DNA of 64,000 nucleotides from Prunus persica (taxonomy: Eukaryota > Streptophyta > Magnoliopsida > Rosales > Rosaceae), in contig NC_034010.1 of the NCBI RefSeq assembly GCF_000346465.2, forward strand, positions 13,488,482 to 13,552,481, in the 5' to 3' direction. A program made the translations under genes and the position numbers. Shown piece after piece: positions 1-10,844 of this stretch (position 1 is its first letter; each line of letters begins with the position of its first letter). Under the pieces are notes generated by a model. The model saw nothing but the letters and a program-made list of their open reading frames with translations. It ran no database searches and was not told where the DNA came from.

Positions 1-2125
1 ATTTCTTGATACGTTGCCTTTGTGATGAATATGAAGCCCTAGTGAATCAACAGATAGCAAGACATTAGAACTCTGGCATGTGAAAATGGGTTTTGGAAAA
101 AAAAAAAAAAAAAAAAGAATGCCCATAAATATTGTGGTAGATAACATGATACCTCTTATTTATCTCTTTTAAGGTTGATTTGATTTCCTTTTTTGTTGCC
201 TTTTTTATAGTTTGTCATGAGTTTCTTGTTCTTCAAGTAAAACCTTCTTTTCGAACTATCAGTCAAACTAATGCCAGATACATTTTAACGGCTATAAACT
301 TGCCTGCATTATTTAGATGCTCATTCTCCAACTTGGACCATTGGAACAAATTGTTCATTAGATTAGAGCTATTGAACTTGAAATGAAAAGGGTATATCTA
401 ACTTGAGTTTCATGTCAGCTTCGATATGGCTGCACGTGTGGAATGATAGAATCATTGGGATTTGGGGATTTGAGTAAAAGTTCCACATCCCTCTTATGAT
501 GACTTCAAGGGCTGCTAAAATAAAAACACCCCAGCTTCACGAAATACATGGAGAACTCAATGAGGGTTAGATAAAGTTCAGCGGTTAGATAAAGTTCAGC
601 TTCTCTATTTGATTTCATGGGTTTTCCCATGGGTTAGAGAAGGAGATGGCAGAGAGGGTAAGAGACAAAGAGGGTTTGGGACCTTCACCCTTGTCAGATC
701 TCTCTCTCTCTCTCTCTCCCACCTCCAGCAGCTCCATACCACAACTATAGTCCAAATCCAAATACTGATTCGTTTTTAGGAATAACTCACCCAAGGTCAA
801 ATCCGAAATCTCCGCCAAGGTCCGTCAAGGAAGAATCTGGGATCTAAGATTTGGCAGTACAGACGGGATTTTCCGATATGAGTGGAGTCGATTTCGATAT
901 GCGTATATGGCGGGTTTTTTTGGGAATAATCTGGGTTGTGGTCGTTGTCAAGGATGAAGAGGACTGAAGGAGAAGGAGGTGGTTGGAGTGGTTCTTTAGG
1001 CGGCGACAGGTTTTTTATTTATAGGGATTCTTAGATCTAGGTCTAAAACGATTAATTAAAACCATTAGTTAATCTGGGTTTAGTCTACGCGTTTTTTGTT
1101 TTAGATATAGATCATTTGACTTTTATTACTTTTTTGTTGTTTCGATTTTACCCATTGGTGTAAATAAGAAAAACACATTGAAAATCTAAATTTAATGCAT
1201 TATTTCCTCATAATTAAATTTCATATTTTGAATTTGGATTTCTTTCCTTGATAATATTTACCTAATATATAGATAAAATACAATGTAATTAATGAAAGTA
1301 AAAACTCACATATTATACAAATTATTTAGGCAAGCACCCACATGAAATTATGTACCTAACATACAAGTAAATAGTGTTATTATTAGCAATGGAAAAAACT
1401 TAATGATAAATCGTGTTACCTATAAGTTAGAAACATAAATTAAAAGACTACCTATAAGTTAGGAACATAAATTAGAAGACTACCTATAAGTTAAATACAA
1501 AAATAGGCAAATAAAAATTGTATGTTAACTAAAAAATAAAAAGGTACATAAAATACTATTATACAATGTCAAAAATATGAAAAACGCATATATACCTATG
1601 CAATAGGTAATGGAACAATATACCTACACCATAGGATAATATATTTATAAGAGTATGTAATATACCTCTACCATAGAATGACAGAAATAAAAATTGTTAC
1701 CTATAACTCATGTGCTAAACGATGTGCTACTGTATTTGCTTCCCTAAAAACATGTAAAATAGAGGTTGAGTAAATTGAGCCAAAATAGACCCGTAGTCAT
1801 CCACCAAGCACCCCAAAACAAAGCTCTGTGGGAGTGGACTATGGATCACCCAAAAAAGTGCATGGGCATCACCTTCCACAATCAAATGCTCTGGACGCCA
1901 AGCAGTCAATTTCCATGATGGGAGCATTCATGTACGTACAACATGCCAATTACAACATACCTACACCATATACGTACAACATACTTAACATACCTACATC
2001 ATGGGAACACTCGTGTATATTTGAAGACATGGAGACATGTGCACGGTTCATGTGAAGTAAGAAGATGAAGAGAGAAAAAGTAAAAAAGAAGACATGAAAA
2101 AAAAAAAAAAATGAAGTGTGAATTA
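1..2125. other. Intergenic AT-rich flank, no gene recognised
   Basis: No open frame here looks like a protein family. Visible structure: an 18-bp direct duplication (GGTTAGATAAAGTTCAGC) at about 566-601, a CT microsatellite at about 699-718, and a tandem block at about 1421-1495 in which a ~33-bp unit starting CCTATAAGTTAG occurs three times, the last copy partial. Short imperfect palindromes built on TACCTATGCAATAGGTA-type words lie at 1590-1680. This could be decayed transposon sequence, but I see no termini. Confidence 0.5.
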
Positions 2126-2215
2126 TAGGTAGTGGTTAAGAGAATTTACCCATGCACCCAAGGTCCTAGGTTTAATTCTCCCCTCCTCTATTATCACTTG
2201 CATGTGTTAATAAAA
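2126..2215 (+). repeat. tRNA-derived SINE-like remnant
   Basis: The stretch begins with a box-A-like word (TAGTGGTTAAGAG) and about 30 bases later has a degenerate box-B-like word (AGGTTTAATTCTCCC, compare GGTTCGAATCC). This spacing and order are those of an internal RNA polymerase III promoter in tRNA-derived SINEs. There is no cloverleaf, so it is not a tRNA gene. Tail and target duplication were not identified. Confidence 0.35.
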
Positions 2216-2302
2216 ATATTATAGGAGGTTAACATTAGGTCTAATATTAAATGTGATAATTATTTAAAAGGTCAAATATATTAACTGTATGCCTGATATG
2301 TC

Positions 2303-2338
2303 CCCTTCGACTATAATGAGTGGAAAGTTATAAGGGGT
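2303..2338 (+). repeat. Left terminal inverted repeat of the giant MULE
   Basis: The 36 bases inside the left CTGATATGTC target duplication match the reverse complement of 19164-19198 over the 3' two thirds. The shared core is GAGTGGAAAGTTATAAGGGGT, and the outer ~10 bases are diverged. Weaker similarity continues inward: CCATTAGATAAATCCAAGGGC at about 2364-2384 against CCGTTGGATTTCATCCAACGG in the other arm. Confidence 0.75.
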
Positions 2339-2798
2339 AAGTTATAAGGGGTTCACTTTATAGCCATTAGATAAATCCAAGGGCTGGGGAGAATTGAGAT
2401 AAAGTTTCACAATTGGGTAGGTGAGGAACCCAAACCCGAATTGAATATCCAGCACGTCCAAAAAGAAGAAGAAGAGGGAAACACGTCCGAAAAAGAAGAA
2501 GAAGAGGCAAGTTCGAAGTTTGAACAGAAAGAACTCATCTCTCTAAAACCCAGAGGTCTGAGATACCCAATGAAGACAACGGCTAACGACAGTTGAAGGC
2601 AACGATTCGCCACTCCGTTCTCCAGACCCTGAAAAAGTATTTATTTGGAGTAGAAGGGGCAAAGGTGTGGATTCCAAATCAGTGAAGGGGCCAAGCAGTG
2701 GAAGGGGAAGGGGAGAAGCTGTATTCGTTGGAAGTGGTAGGTTCCATTTGTGGAGCAAAGAAACAGAAAGACCCCACACAGACACCTTGCAATAACCA

Positions 2799-3586
2799 GC
2801 ATTTGGTGAGTAATTTATGGAATTTGAGTTTAGGGTTAGAGTAATGGTTTTCCCCAATTTGTACCATAAATTTTGTTGGATTTGGCATCTCTTCATTGTG
2901 CTTCAGTTGCATGTTAATTTTTGCTTAGGTATATGTTAAAAAAAGAATGAAAATCAAGTCAATAACAAGTGAATAACATGTCAATAATGATATGAATAAG
3001 ATAATGGTGTTGAATTGGAGGAGGCCCTCAAAACCTTCCATATTTGAAGCAGTGCATAGTGCAGATTAAGAAGAGGCGCTAGAATATATATATATATATT
3101 TTATGAAGTAAATATGATTTCCTTTGTTACTAAATTTGCCTGAGAAACATTTGAACAGATAATAATAAACTCATGAATAGAACTGCAAAGCATTTGATGA
3201 GTAATGTAAGGAATTTGAGTTTAGGGTTAGAGTAATGGTTTTCCCAAATTTGTACCATCAATGTTGTTGGATTTGGCATCTCTTATTTGTGCTTCAATTG
3301 CATGTTAATTGTTGCTTGGGTATATGTTAAAAAACGAATGAAAATAAAGTCAATCACATGTCAATAACATGTCAATAACATGTTAGTAATGATATGAATA
3401 TGATAATGGTGTTAAATTGGAGGAGGCGCTCAAAACCTTCCACATTTGAAGCAGTGCAGAGTGAAGAGTACCTCTCTGGCACTAGAATTTATATATTTTG
3501 TGAAATAAATATTATTTCATTTGTTACTAAATTTGCCTATGAGAAATGAGAACAGATAATAATAAACTCATGAATAAAAGTGCAAA
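2799..3586 (+). repeat. Tandem duplication of a ~391-397 bp unit
   Basis: Unit 1 (2799-3189) and unit 2 (3190-3586) both start GCATTTG(G/A)TGAGTAATGT-like and share long blocks (AATTTGAGTTTAGGGTTAGAG, TTGGATTTGGCATCTCTT, GAAGCAGTGCA). A third unit begins at 3587 but diverges within ~15 bases. Inside unit 2 the word AACATGTCAAT is itself repeated. The array sits near the left end of the MULE, upstream of the Ulp1 gene, where its promoter would be. No coding content was recognised between 2340 and 4042. Confidence 0.75.
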
Positions 3587-4042
3587 GCATTTGAAATGAA
3601 GGTTGATCTATGACGATTGTGGGTGACTGAAGAAAAAGCTAGAAAGAAATAAGGATGTGGCAATTGCTTAGCAAGCAGATAGCAGAGTACATGCTTTGCT
3701 TTGCTTCCTTCCACTATATTTCTTATTTATTTATTTTGGGTTGTGTATGAGATGACAATAATTGTCATGTGTGTGAAGTGCAGAACTTGCCTACATTGCA
3801 CTCACACGAGTATGGATCCATAAATAAAACACGTGAAATTGTTTGTAATTCACATAATCATTGCATTAACAGGTATTTGCACAAAAATTGTCATATTGCT
3901 TTGATGATGTTAAAGCCTGTGATCAGTAATCCCTATGCTCATGTACTTTGTAAAAGTTGTAATGTGCCTGGTTGACTAGTTGTGATTGTGCAAATACGTG
4001 GTAGTATATGTGTTCACGTTATTTCACATTGTATTTGAGGAA

Positions 4043-7000
4043 ATGGGATCCAACGTGGAGCTGGTATGGCCAGAGGCAAAGGTATATTCGTCACGGGTGA
4101 ACAACTGCTCACATGCAAATTCATCTCTAGCTGCAATTCGAGCGAAGTTGAGTGCGGAACAATTAGAACAATTCAAGATATCATGCTTTGGCCATCTTCT
4201 GAATATAGATAAGATTCAGTTTAGCGGGAAGATTGTGCATGGGGTTGTGTTGCGTAGAGTAGCGGGGCAGGGTGTGAAAGACTTGGATGGACTGAGTTTC
4301 TTATTAGGGTGTGACGTTGCTCAGTTCACTCGTCAGGATTTCTGTTTGATCACAGGGCTTCGTTTTGGGGAAGTGCCTGAAGTTTCCAGTGGAGAGAGTG
4401 ATGAAATCAGACTTCAGAAAAGATATTTTATAGACGAAGGAATTACATGCAATGCTTTAGAAGAAGCATTTCTGAGGTGCACAGAGGAAGATGACATCTA
4501 CAAGCTAGCTCTTGTTTACTTTGCTGAGTTAGTGGTTTTGGGAAGGGACAAACATTTGAACATCAATCTAAATTACCTGACCCTTGTAGAGGACTTGGAT
4601 GCGTTCAACAGGTATCCGTGGGGTTCGGTGTCCTTTGACAAAACCCAAGACAGTCTATTTTCTGCACCAACAAAGTACGTGAAAAGCTTGGAAAATGAAG
4701 AGGGAAGAGGGAAGGGGAAAAGTAAGGTAACGGGAACAAGCCGGAGAAATGAGAAGGGCAAGAAGGATAAGCATGGTGAAGCGCAAAGGAGTGGCTGGAG
4801 TTTTAAAGGTTTCACGTATGCTTTCTAGGTACATGGTAATAATGTTCATGTCAGTTATGTTTTGTTTTTCTTTAAAACATAAATAATGACTTTTGTCCTG
4901 TGAATTGTGTAGATTTGGGTATATGAATTAATTCCTAGAATGGCGGACCTGAATTACTGCAAGGTTGTTGATCCGACCGCTGTCCCGCGTATTTTGCGAT
5001 GGAGAACTACTACGTCTGTTCCAGAGATGAGAAAGTTGAACAATTATTTTTTCCAGAGCAAAGAGGTTTGGTTTGCAGCCCTTGGAACTATTGATAAGAT
5101 TGAATGAAATTATGAAGTAGAATGATTTAATATGACTCTTGTCTGTATTCTGAAACAGTCAGTTCAGTTGCGGGCGCTATGTCCGAGTGAAGAGGAAATG
5201 AGACAACCATATTGGAGTTGGCCACAGGATTGCCCTGCTGTTGTCTCGGCAGAGTCAATTCCTTCTTCATGTGGTGATCTTGATGAGTTGAACAAGGTGG
5301 TAAGCTTGTTGAGGTCCGAGTTGTTTCAAGTAAAGCGGGAAAAAGACGTCCTTCACTTAAAGGTCATACGGATGGAAAAACTGTTGGACCAATGTTTAGG
5401 TCCTCAGTTTGAGCAGGAAGTAAGGAGGGACCTAGCTTTACTGAAACAGAGGACGAATCGTTGTGTCGTCTCACATCTATTTAAGGGATATGGGGAAATG
5501 GATGACATTCAATGGGATGAAGGGCCAAGTAATAGAAATGAGGGAGAGGAAAAGGAAGATGAAGGGATTGAAGGGGGTGAAGGGCCAAATAATAGAAATG
5601 AGGGAGAGGAAAAGGAAGAGGAGGGGATTGAAGGAGAGGAAAAGGAAGAGAAGGGGATTGAAGGGGGTGAAGTGCAAGGAAAACCAAGTGAGGTAGAGGA
5701 AGGGCCAAGGAAAAGAAGTGAAGGAGAGCAAGTGCAAGTAAAAAGTAGCAAAGGAGAGGAAGCCCAAAGACAGAGCAGTGAGGGAGAGGAAGTGAAAAGA
5801 AAAAGCAGTAAGGGAGAGAAACTGCAAAGGAAAAAAAGGGAAGGCAAGGAAGTGAAAACACAAAGAAGTGAGGAAAAGGAAGTGCAAAGAAACCAATGTG
5901 AGAAAGAAGATAATGAAGTTATGTTGCTTGGGGGTGACATTGGCGAGAGCACGAAGGGGACACTGCTTGAGTTTACTGTCGGGGACATTGATTTGGATGA
6001 ACCTACAGCTGTGCTATCTCAGTTGAACGTGTGGTTGAATGATAAAGGTAAAGCTGTGGCACAAGGGGTCCAATTACGGAAAAGGAAGAGGATCATTCCT
6101 ATGTGGAAGATCATTGAAGGCAGTGAATTGGTTCCAAAAACTGGGGCACAGACAACCGGACTGAAGATGTTAGACCCAATGAAGGCGATTCCGCATGATG
6201 ATCTGGTGAATTTGCTGAAACTTTGTTGGGAATGGCGCCAGGACCCAAAGTAAGTCCCTTGCAATTATAAGATAGAAGCATGACTGTATATAATTTTTTA
6301 TATACAGTGTTCTAAAACTATTTTATATTCATAGTTTGGTGATGCAATTTGGCAACGTGGAAGCTGAGATTGAATTCTTCGCTTCCCTCGTGAAAGCTGA
6401 TGGTTGGCTGAAAGGAGATGTAAGTGTAATTGATTATGCATTTGTTTTAATGTACATAGATTATGAGATTGACAAGAAAAACATGTTGCAGCACATTGAT
6501 TTGGGGTTGTATCTCATCCGGAAGCGACAACAACAGTTGGAGACAGATTCGGTAGAAATAGCGGACTGGACAACGACCGATGTTTTTTTTATGGTATGTC
6601 ATCGGCCTTGACCAAGTGCCGTTAATAATTACACATTTTCCATACACACACTAGTGGAGGTGTTTAACCATTGATTGTTTTGTATTTCACAGAATCACAT
6701 TCGTACTTGCTTTGACGATAATAAAAGAAAAAAACAGCAGCTTGGGTGAAAAATCAGAAAAAGTTTACTAAACGTTGTAAATGGGAAGGTTCCTCCGTGT
6801 GGGTTGGATTGGCAGAACGTCTATAAGGTGTATACTCCATTTATGTTGACGAAGTACAAGCATTGGGTGGCTGTAATGATTGATCTGGTATTGTGTGAAA
6901 TCAAAGTGTACGATTCAAAGGTTTCACTAATTCCAGATGACATCGTCAAGGAAGAACTCGCCCCGCTATCAATTACGCTTCCAAATCTTCTCAACACCAT

Positions 7001-7339
7001 CGACTTTTATGAAGAAGGTGTTTATGCAAACAATTACAGCCGAGATTGGTGGTGTCCGTGGCCAATAGAGCGTGTGGATGTTCCACAACAGTCTAATGAG
7101 TAAGCACAACTTGCAATTTAATTTTATTACTTTCAATTGTCAATTACGTTAAAATGTCATTAGTTGAATTGATCGAGTTCTTGTTTTGCTTCAGAGGCGA
7201 TTGTGGCATGTTTGTGTTAAAGTACATTGAGCTTTTCAGCGCTGAGCTTCCGTTAGCTACTTGCACCTCGCACAACATGCCTTTTTTTCGGTTGAAATTG
7301 GCTGCGGAGATAACAAGGGGAGATGCTTACTTCCCATGA
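4043..7339 (+). pseudogene. DUF1985 / Ulp1-like SUMO protease gene carried by the MULE
   Basis: Proposed exons, each junction keeping frame: 4043-4828, 4913-5065, 5159-6249, 6335-6593, 6693-7099, 7195-7339 (947 codons). Exon 1 holds a DUF1985-like domain (hydrophobic core around VLRRVAGQG...CLITGLRFGEVP). Exon 3 is a coiled coil followed by a Glu/Lys-rich repetitive stretch (5530-5900; units like EGEEKEEEGIEGGE). Exons 5-6 hold the C48 cysteine protease domain: KHWVAVMIDL (catalytic His), VYDSK (Asp), and VPQQSNEGDCGMFVLKY with oxyanion Gln and catalytic Cys, formed exactly at the last splice junction. This family removes SUMO-type modifiers; in plant MULEs its role is unknown. Two nonsense codons interrupt the model: TAG at 4826-4828, the last codon before the donor (CAG|GT expected), and TGA at 6747-6749 (probable TGG). 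The start was chosen at MGSNVELVW; an in-frame ATG at 3986 lies upstream. All catalytic residues remain. Confidence 0.75.
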
Positions 7340-8255
7340 TATTGGTTGAAGATGACAAATGGTACATGAGAAGGTTTTGGGAATGTCCATTCTCAAACTA
7401 ATGTAAATACATAATAGAGGGTCCTTATCGAATTCTACCGCTAACTCCTTCATGACATTTACATGTTTGTTAACCAAACTGCATTGAATTGGAATTTTAA
7501 GACTGCATATGTGAATTGGGATTTGAAGATGGCTTTTTAAGTGTATTACATCATTGCAAAGTGATATGTCATTGTTGATGCAAGCCACCATTAATCGCAA
7601 TGTGTTGCATCATAATAGGTGTCTAAACATGCGAAAGGTTTTCGGCAGCTCAGTAGCATAAAAGTAGAAACATAGACAATATACACAAAATGAACAACAA
7701 TTCACAAACGCACCGACAAGCAATACACACACAACAGACAAACAATATACACAAAATTGGCCTGCCATATACAGAGAATAGACATGCAATATACACACAG
7801 TAGACATGCAATATACACACAATAGACATGCAATATACACACAATACTCCCTTAACACACACAATAGACATGCCCTTGCCCACAATAATGATGCAATCTA
7901 CTTCAGTCCCCAAGTACACCAACCATAGGGAAGTCCTATTGAATATGATATTAAACTTAACAGTTGTTCTTCCTACTAAAAGAAAGAATAAGGTCCGTTT
8001 CCCCCCTTCATTCTTACTTGAGTGATACTTGTGGCCCCAATAAACATCCAATTTCGGGGCAATGATATTCCATATACATGCAGCAAACTATCAATAAACC
8101 TTCAATAAACCTTCAAGAAACATTCAATATCGTTTCTATAACATGCGAAATACATGCAGTTACCAAATATTACAAAATGGGTAAAATGGTCTCATTGGTG
8201 GTGCATGCAACATGTGTTGTGCGGGAGAACTTTCACAATCTTTTAAACCGTGCAG
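7340..8255. repeat. Minisatellite of ~22-bp units in the spacer after the Ulp1 gene
   Basis: From about 7690 to 7870 variants of AATAGACATGCAATATACACAC recur; three are nearly exact around 7778-7842 and more diverged copies flank them. Around 8080-8150 shorter CAATAAACCTTCAATAAAC-type repeats follow. The long minus-strand open frames here are read-through of this repeat and are not genes. Nothing else is recognised in the spacer. Confidence 0.6.
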
Positions 8256-8652
8256 TTAAATGATCATTAAAAGAACAAATAAAATGACAATTGATACAAC
8301 TAATAAAACTAATACCAAGTCCTTAATGGACTTCAGCATGTTCAGCACTCTAGCATCATACGTGTCATCTTGATGTTCTGCTTCAGCGGAGGTTACATCA
8401 ACCCATTCGAATCCATTGCAACTGGTGGCTCCCTAATTGCAGGCATCATATATGGAATATAATTCTGTCAGAGTTAGACATACGTTTTTTTTCACCCACA
8501 TACATATTCTTTAAATTAAAACTTACATAGGAGGTTAGACACTTCTAGAATGGCTTCCCTCGATTTTTGTCAGATTTTGAAACCCGAAGCACCATTGTAG
8601 CTCCACAATACTGACACCTCTTTGTTTGAGCGGGAGATGAAGACGAAGACAT
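8256..8652 (-). pseudogene. GRF-type zinc-finger membrane protein gene, one nonsense codon
   Basis: Two exons are visible on the minus strand: 8652-8527 (126 nt, donor GTAAGT) and 8432-8256 (177 nt, acceptor AATTAG), both phase 0, giving 100 codons plus TAA. The first exon reads MSSSSSPAQTKRCQYCGATM then RVSKSDKNRGKPF, a GRF zinc-finger start (CxxC, basic, G+PF). The second supplies the distal Cys and aromatic pattern (SCNGFEWVD), an acidic linker and a C-terminal hydrophobic segment (KSIKDLVLVLLVVSIVILF). This is the layout of the small plant family annotated as uncharacterized At4g04775-like proteins, presumably tail-anchored. Codon 36 is TAG where Trp or Tyr is expected just before the third zinc ligand (F*KC), which truncates the finger. 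It lies between the Ulp1 and F-box genes inside the MULE. The reading is mine; function in the element is unknown. Confidence 0.65.
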
Positions 8653-9472
8653 GTTGAATCTTCTCAGTTGTACCTCTTCTCACTCAGATCTTCTCACTGA
8701 AACCTCTTCGGACTCATACCTTCTCACTCATAGTTGTCATTTATACCCCTTCGCTCATAACCCTAAACTTGTCACTCAGCTCTCTCTCATCTCTGCCCAA
8801 ATCGAGTTCTATTTCTTTTTTTTGGGATCATTTGGTGGGTTGGTCACGATGTCGACACCTGTACCGTCAGCATTGTGACATCTTTTAGCCCGAAAAGCAA
8901 TATAAACTACTTTACTACCAAATATATTTTCTGAATAATAAGGGGACACTGCTTCAATTTTATTAATTTATTTATATTTCATTAAGGCAACTAGTTGGAT
9001 AAGAATCCGTCATTATTGGTTCCATTTTAATAACATTACTAGGGATAGTTGGGTGTGGGAAAATGAAAAAGTATATGATGGGACCTTCTGTCACTAGTCA
9101 GTAATCCATCACATTTGTATCAATGAATTTGATAGTGGGATAAACCCAAAAATGGCTATGCAAATAGCCATTTAATTAACTTTTTGACTGTCTGACTCTG
9201 TATGCACCGTTATGACGTTTTCCCTTCTTTTGTCTTAAGTTTTAATTCACTTGGGTTCAGTTTCTTTCAAAAGGGTCAACTTGGAAAAACCCCAACTGGA
9301 AACACCTTTTCAAAACACTATAAACAGAGGCTAAAACAAAACGTGTACCCCCAAATATTATCATTTATCCCCTCTGCCACTCCTCAAATCGTTCCATTCC
9401 AAAAACTTTTCAATGAATTCGAAACACTTCACTACAGTCGGAGGAAAGAGAAGGTAACATGTCCATTTGGAT
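8653..9472. other. Intergenic spacer in the MULE, probable divergent promoter region
   Basis: The spacer separates the minus-strand GRF gene from the plus-strand F-box gene. A pyrimidine-rich stretch (about 8660-8800) follows the GRF start and could be its 5' leader. Near 9318 CACTATAAACAG is a plausible TATA box for the F-box gene. A possible short first exon for it (ATGAATTCGAAACAC at about 9412, with a GGTAAC donor at about 9453) is visible but not proven. Confidence 0.35.
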
Positions 9473-10195
9473 ATGCCCGAAGCCTTCATCCCGGAGTCCG
9501 CTTGGTTTCAAGTGATGTTATACGTGGCAACCGAATCATCGGAAGATCTCTTCCGTATGGCATCTGTGTGCCGATTGTTCCAAACTTTGGCAAACAGTCC
9601 ACAAGTGTGGAACACCATTTCAATGGCAAAGTACCCAGACCATCCTATCTGGTACCGTGCCAGACCTGCGGTCCAGCATTTCTTGCAACAATGCAGGGCT
9701 TGCGATAACCCTGAGTCCATATTTAGAGAAGCATTCGAAGGTTTTTCCAGGCACGGTAAGGTGGAAGCGTTGTATGGGATGCGCATTGCAGCCACGACAG
9801 GCCATATGGAAGCGGCATATGTAGTTGGACTACTTGGTATGTCCGGAATTGGTCAGTCAAAAGAGGATGCATTACAATTCTTGTGTTCTTTGAATCAACG
9901 TAACAACATTGATATGAAAGGAACCAGGGATGCTTTGACAGGAAGATTTCGCGGAGCATTTGTTGCAAGACATATCGTAGATATGTTTGACTATGGGAAG
10001 ATTAAGTTCAATCGCTGCAGCGCTTGTAACAACAATGAATGGTATTTTGTTATTCCAGGCTGGCCTAGTGAAGACAAGATAAATCCTGCGTTGTGGACTT
10101 GTTGCAATCGATGCAAATGGCACCGTGAGAGTATTTTTTGGTTCAAACTGATGCGTGAGTATGTTGTGCGAGGGAATCACGTATTTTTGCATTAG
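9473..10195 (+). CDS. F-box protein with C-terminal Cys cluster (At2g35280/At1g67623-like)
   Basis: The open frame gives 240 aa from the first ATG (MPEAFIPESAWFQ); the frame is open 6 nt further upstream without an ATG. Residues ~8-50 are an F-box (IPESAW...SSEDLFRMASVCRLF...VWNTI), the module that docks on SKP1 in SCF ubiquitin ligases. Residues ~85-150 have the alternating Gly/Ala helices typical of the small plant F-box group with a Sel1-like middle (GKVEALYGMRIAATTGHMEA, YVVGLLGMSG). The C-terminus has a Cys cluster, CSACNNNEW ... LWTCCNRCKWH, that could bind zinc, ending in an aromatic tail. No stop or frameshift interrupts it, unlike the neighbouring cargo genes. It lies inside the MULE, so it may be a captured host gene kept open. 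An alternative start through a short upstream exon is possible. Confidence 0.7.
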   Translation: MPEAFIPESAWFQVMLYVATESSEDLFRMASVCRLFQTLANSPQVWNTISMAKYPDHPIWYRARPAVQHFLQQCRACDNPESIFREAFEGFSRHGKVEALYGMRIAATTGHMEAAYVVGLLGMSGIGQSKEDALQFLCSLNQRNNIDMKGTRDALTGRFRGAFVARHIVDMFDYGKIKFNRCSACNNNEWYFVIPGWPSEDKINPALWTCCNRCKWHRESIFWFKLMREYVVRGNHVFLH

Positions 10196-10844
10196 TTTTA
10201 GTACGAATTTACGGTTTTGATGCATTGTGGACTTGCTTCTCTTCACTTCTAGGTTGGCTGGCTACGTTGTACAAATGTTGTTTAAATGTTGTTCAAATGT
10301 TGGTATTTTGTCATAAACCGTTTTATATATAAATGTATAATATTTATTATATAGCGGAATTATTACTTACATCATAGACGGCTAGGAATGACATTTTACT
10401 GACACAGATATTTTGCTCACCGACCCCAATCTTCATATTTGGTAAACGAAAAGTCATGCATGGAGTAAATAGGTGTCTTTTCACCAGTGCTTGGGAATGA
10501 CATTTTCCCACTTAGCATATCCGAAAGGATTTGGTTACACGTTTCTTAACCTAGGGGATTGAACAGTGAATGACGTAGAATATTTTTTTTGTGTGGAAGG
10601 AGTACAATGGATGACTTGTATATTTCCATATTATGTTTCAAAACATCCCTTCAACCTAAAAAATAAAAGAATTAACAAATTGAAGAACAGAGAAACCGAT
10701 GAGCACTACAAATGGCCTATTCGCATGGAAAATAAAATTGTTTTCAACAAGTTGGACTAAATATAATTAACAAATGGACAGCCTAAAAAGTAATATCATA
10801 ATAATTATAATAATTGTGGATAAATAATAATAAAATACTAATGT
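10196..10844. other. Spacer after the F-box gene
   Basis: AT-rich, no coding signal. The words GGAATGACATTTTACTGACA and GGGAATGACATTTTCCCACT (about 10385-10520) are a weak internal duplication. Presumed 3' flank of the F-box gene. Confidence 0.4.

Noticed and set aside
5477..5988. Three overlapping minus-strand open frames of 126-159 codons
   Set aside because: They are the antisense of the Glu/Lys-rich repeat of the Ulp1 gene; composition is Ser/Phe/Leu/Pro low complexity with no homology pattern.
7610..8051. Minus-strand Cys/Tyr/Val-rich frames resembling small secreted proteins
   Set aside because: They are read-through of the 22-bp minisatellite; the repeating YCVYIACLL pattern follows the DNA repeat.
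9202..9708. 168-codon plus-strand frame overlapping the F-box gene
   Set aside because: It is in another frame; the F-box and Cys motifs are only in the frame of 9473-10195.
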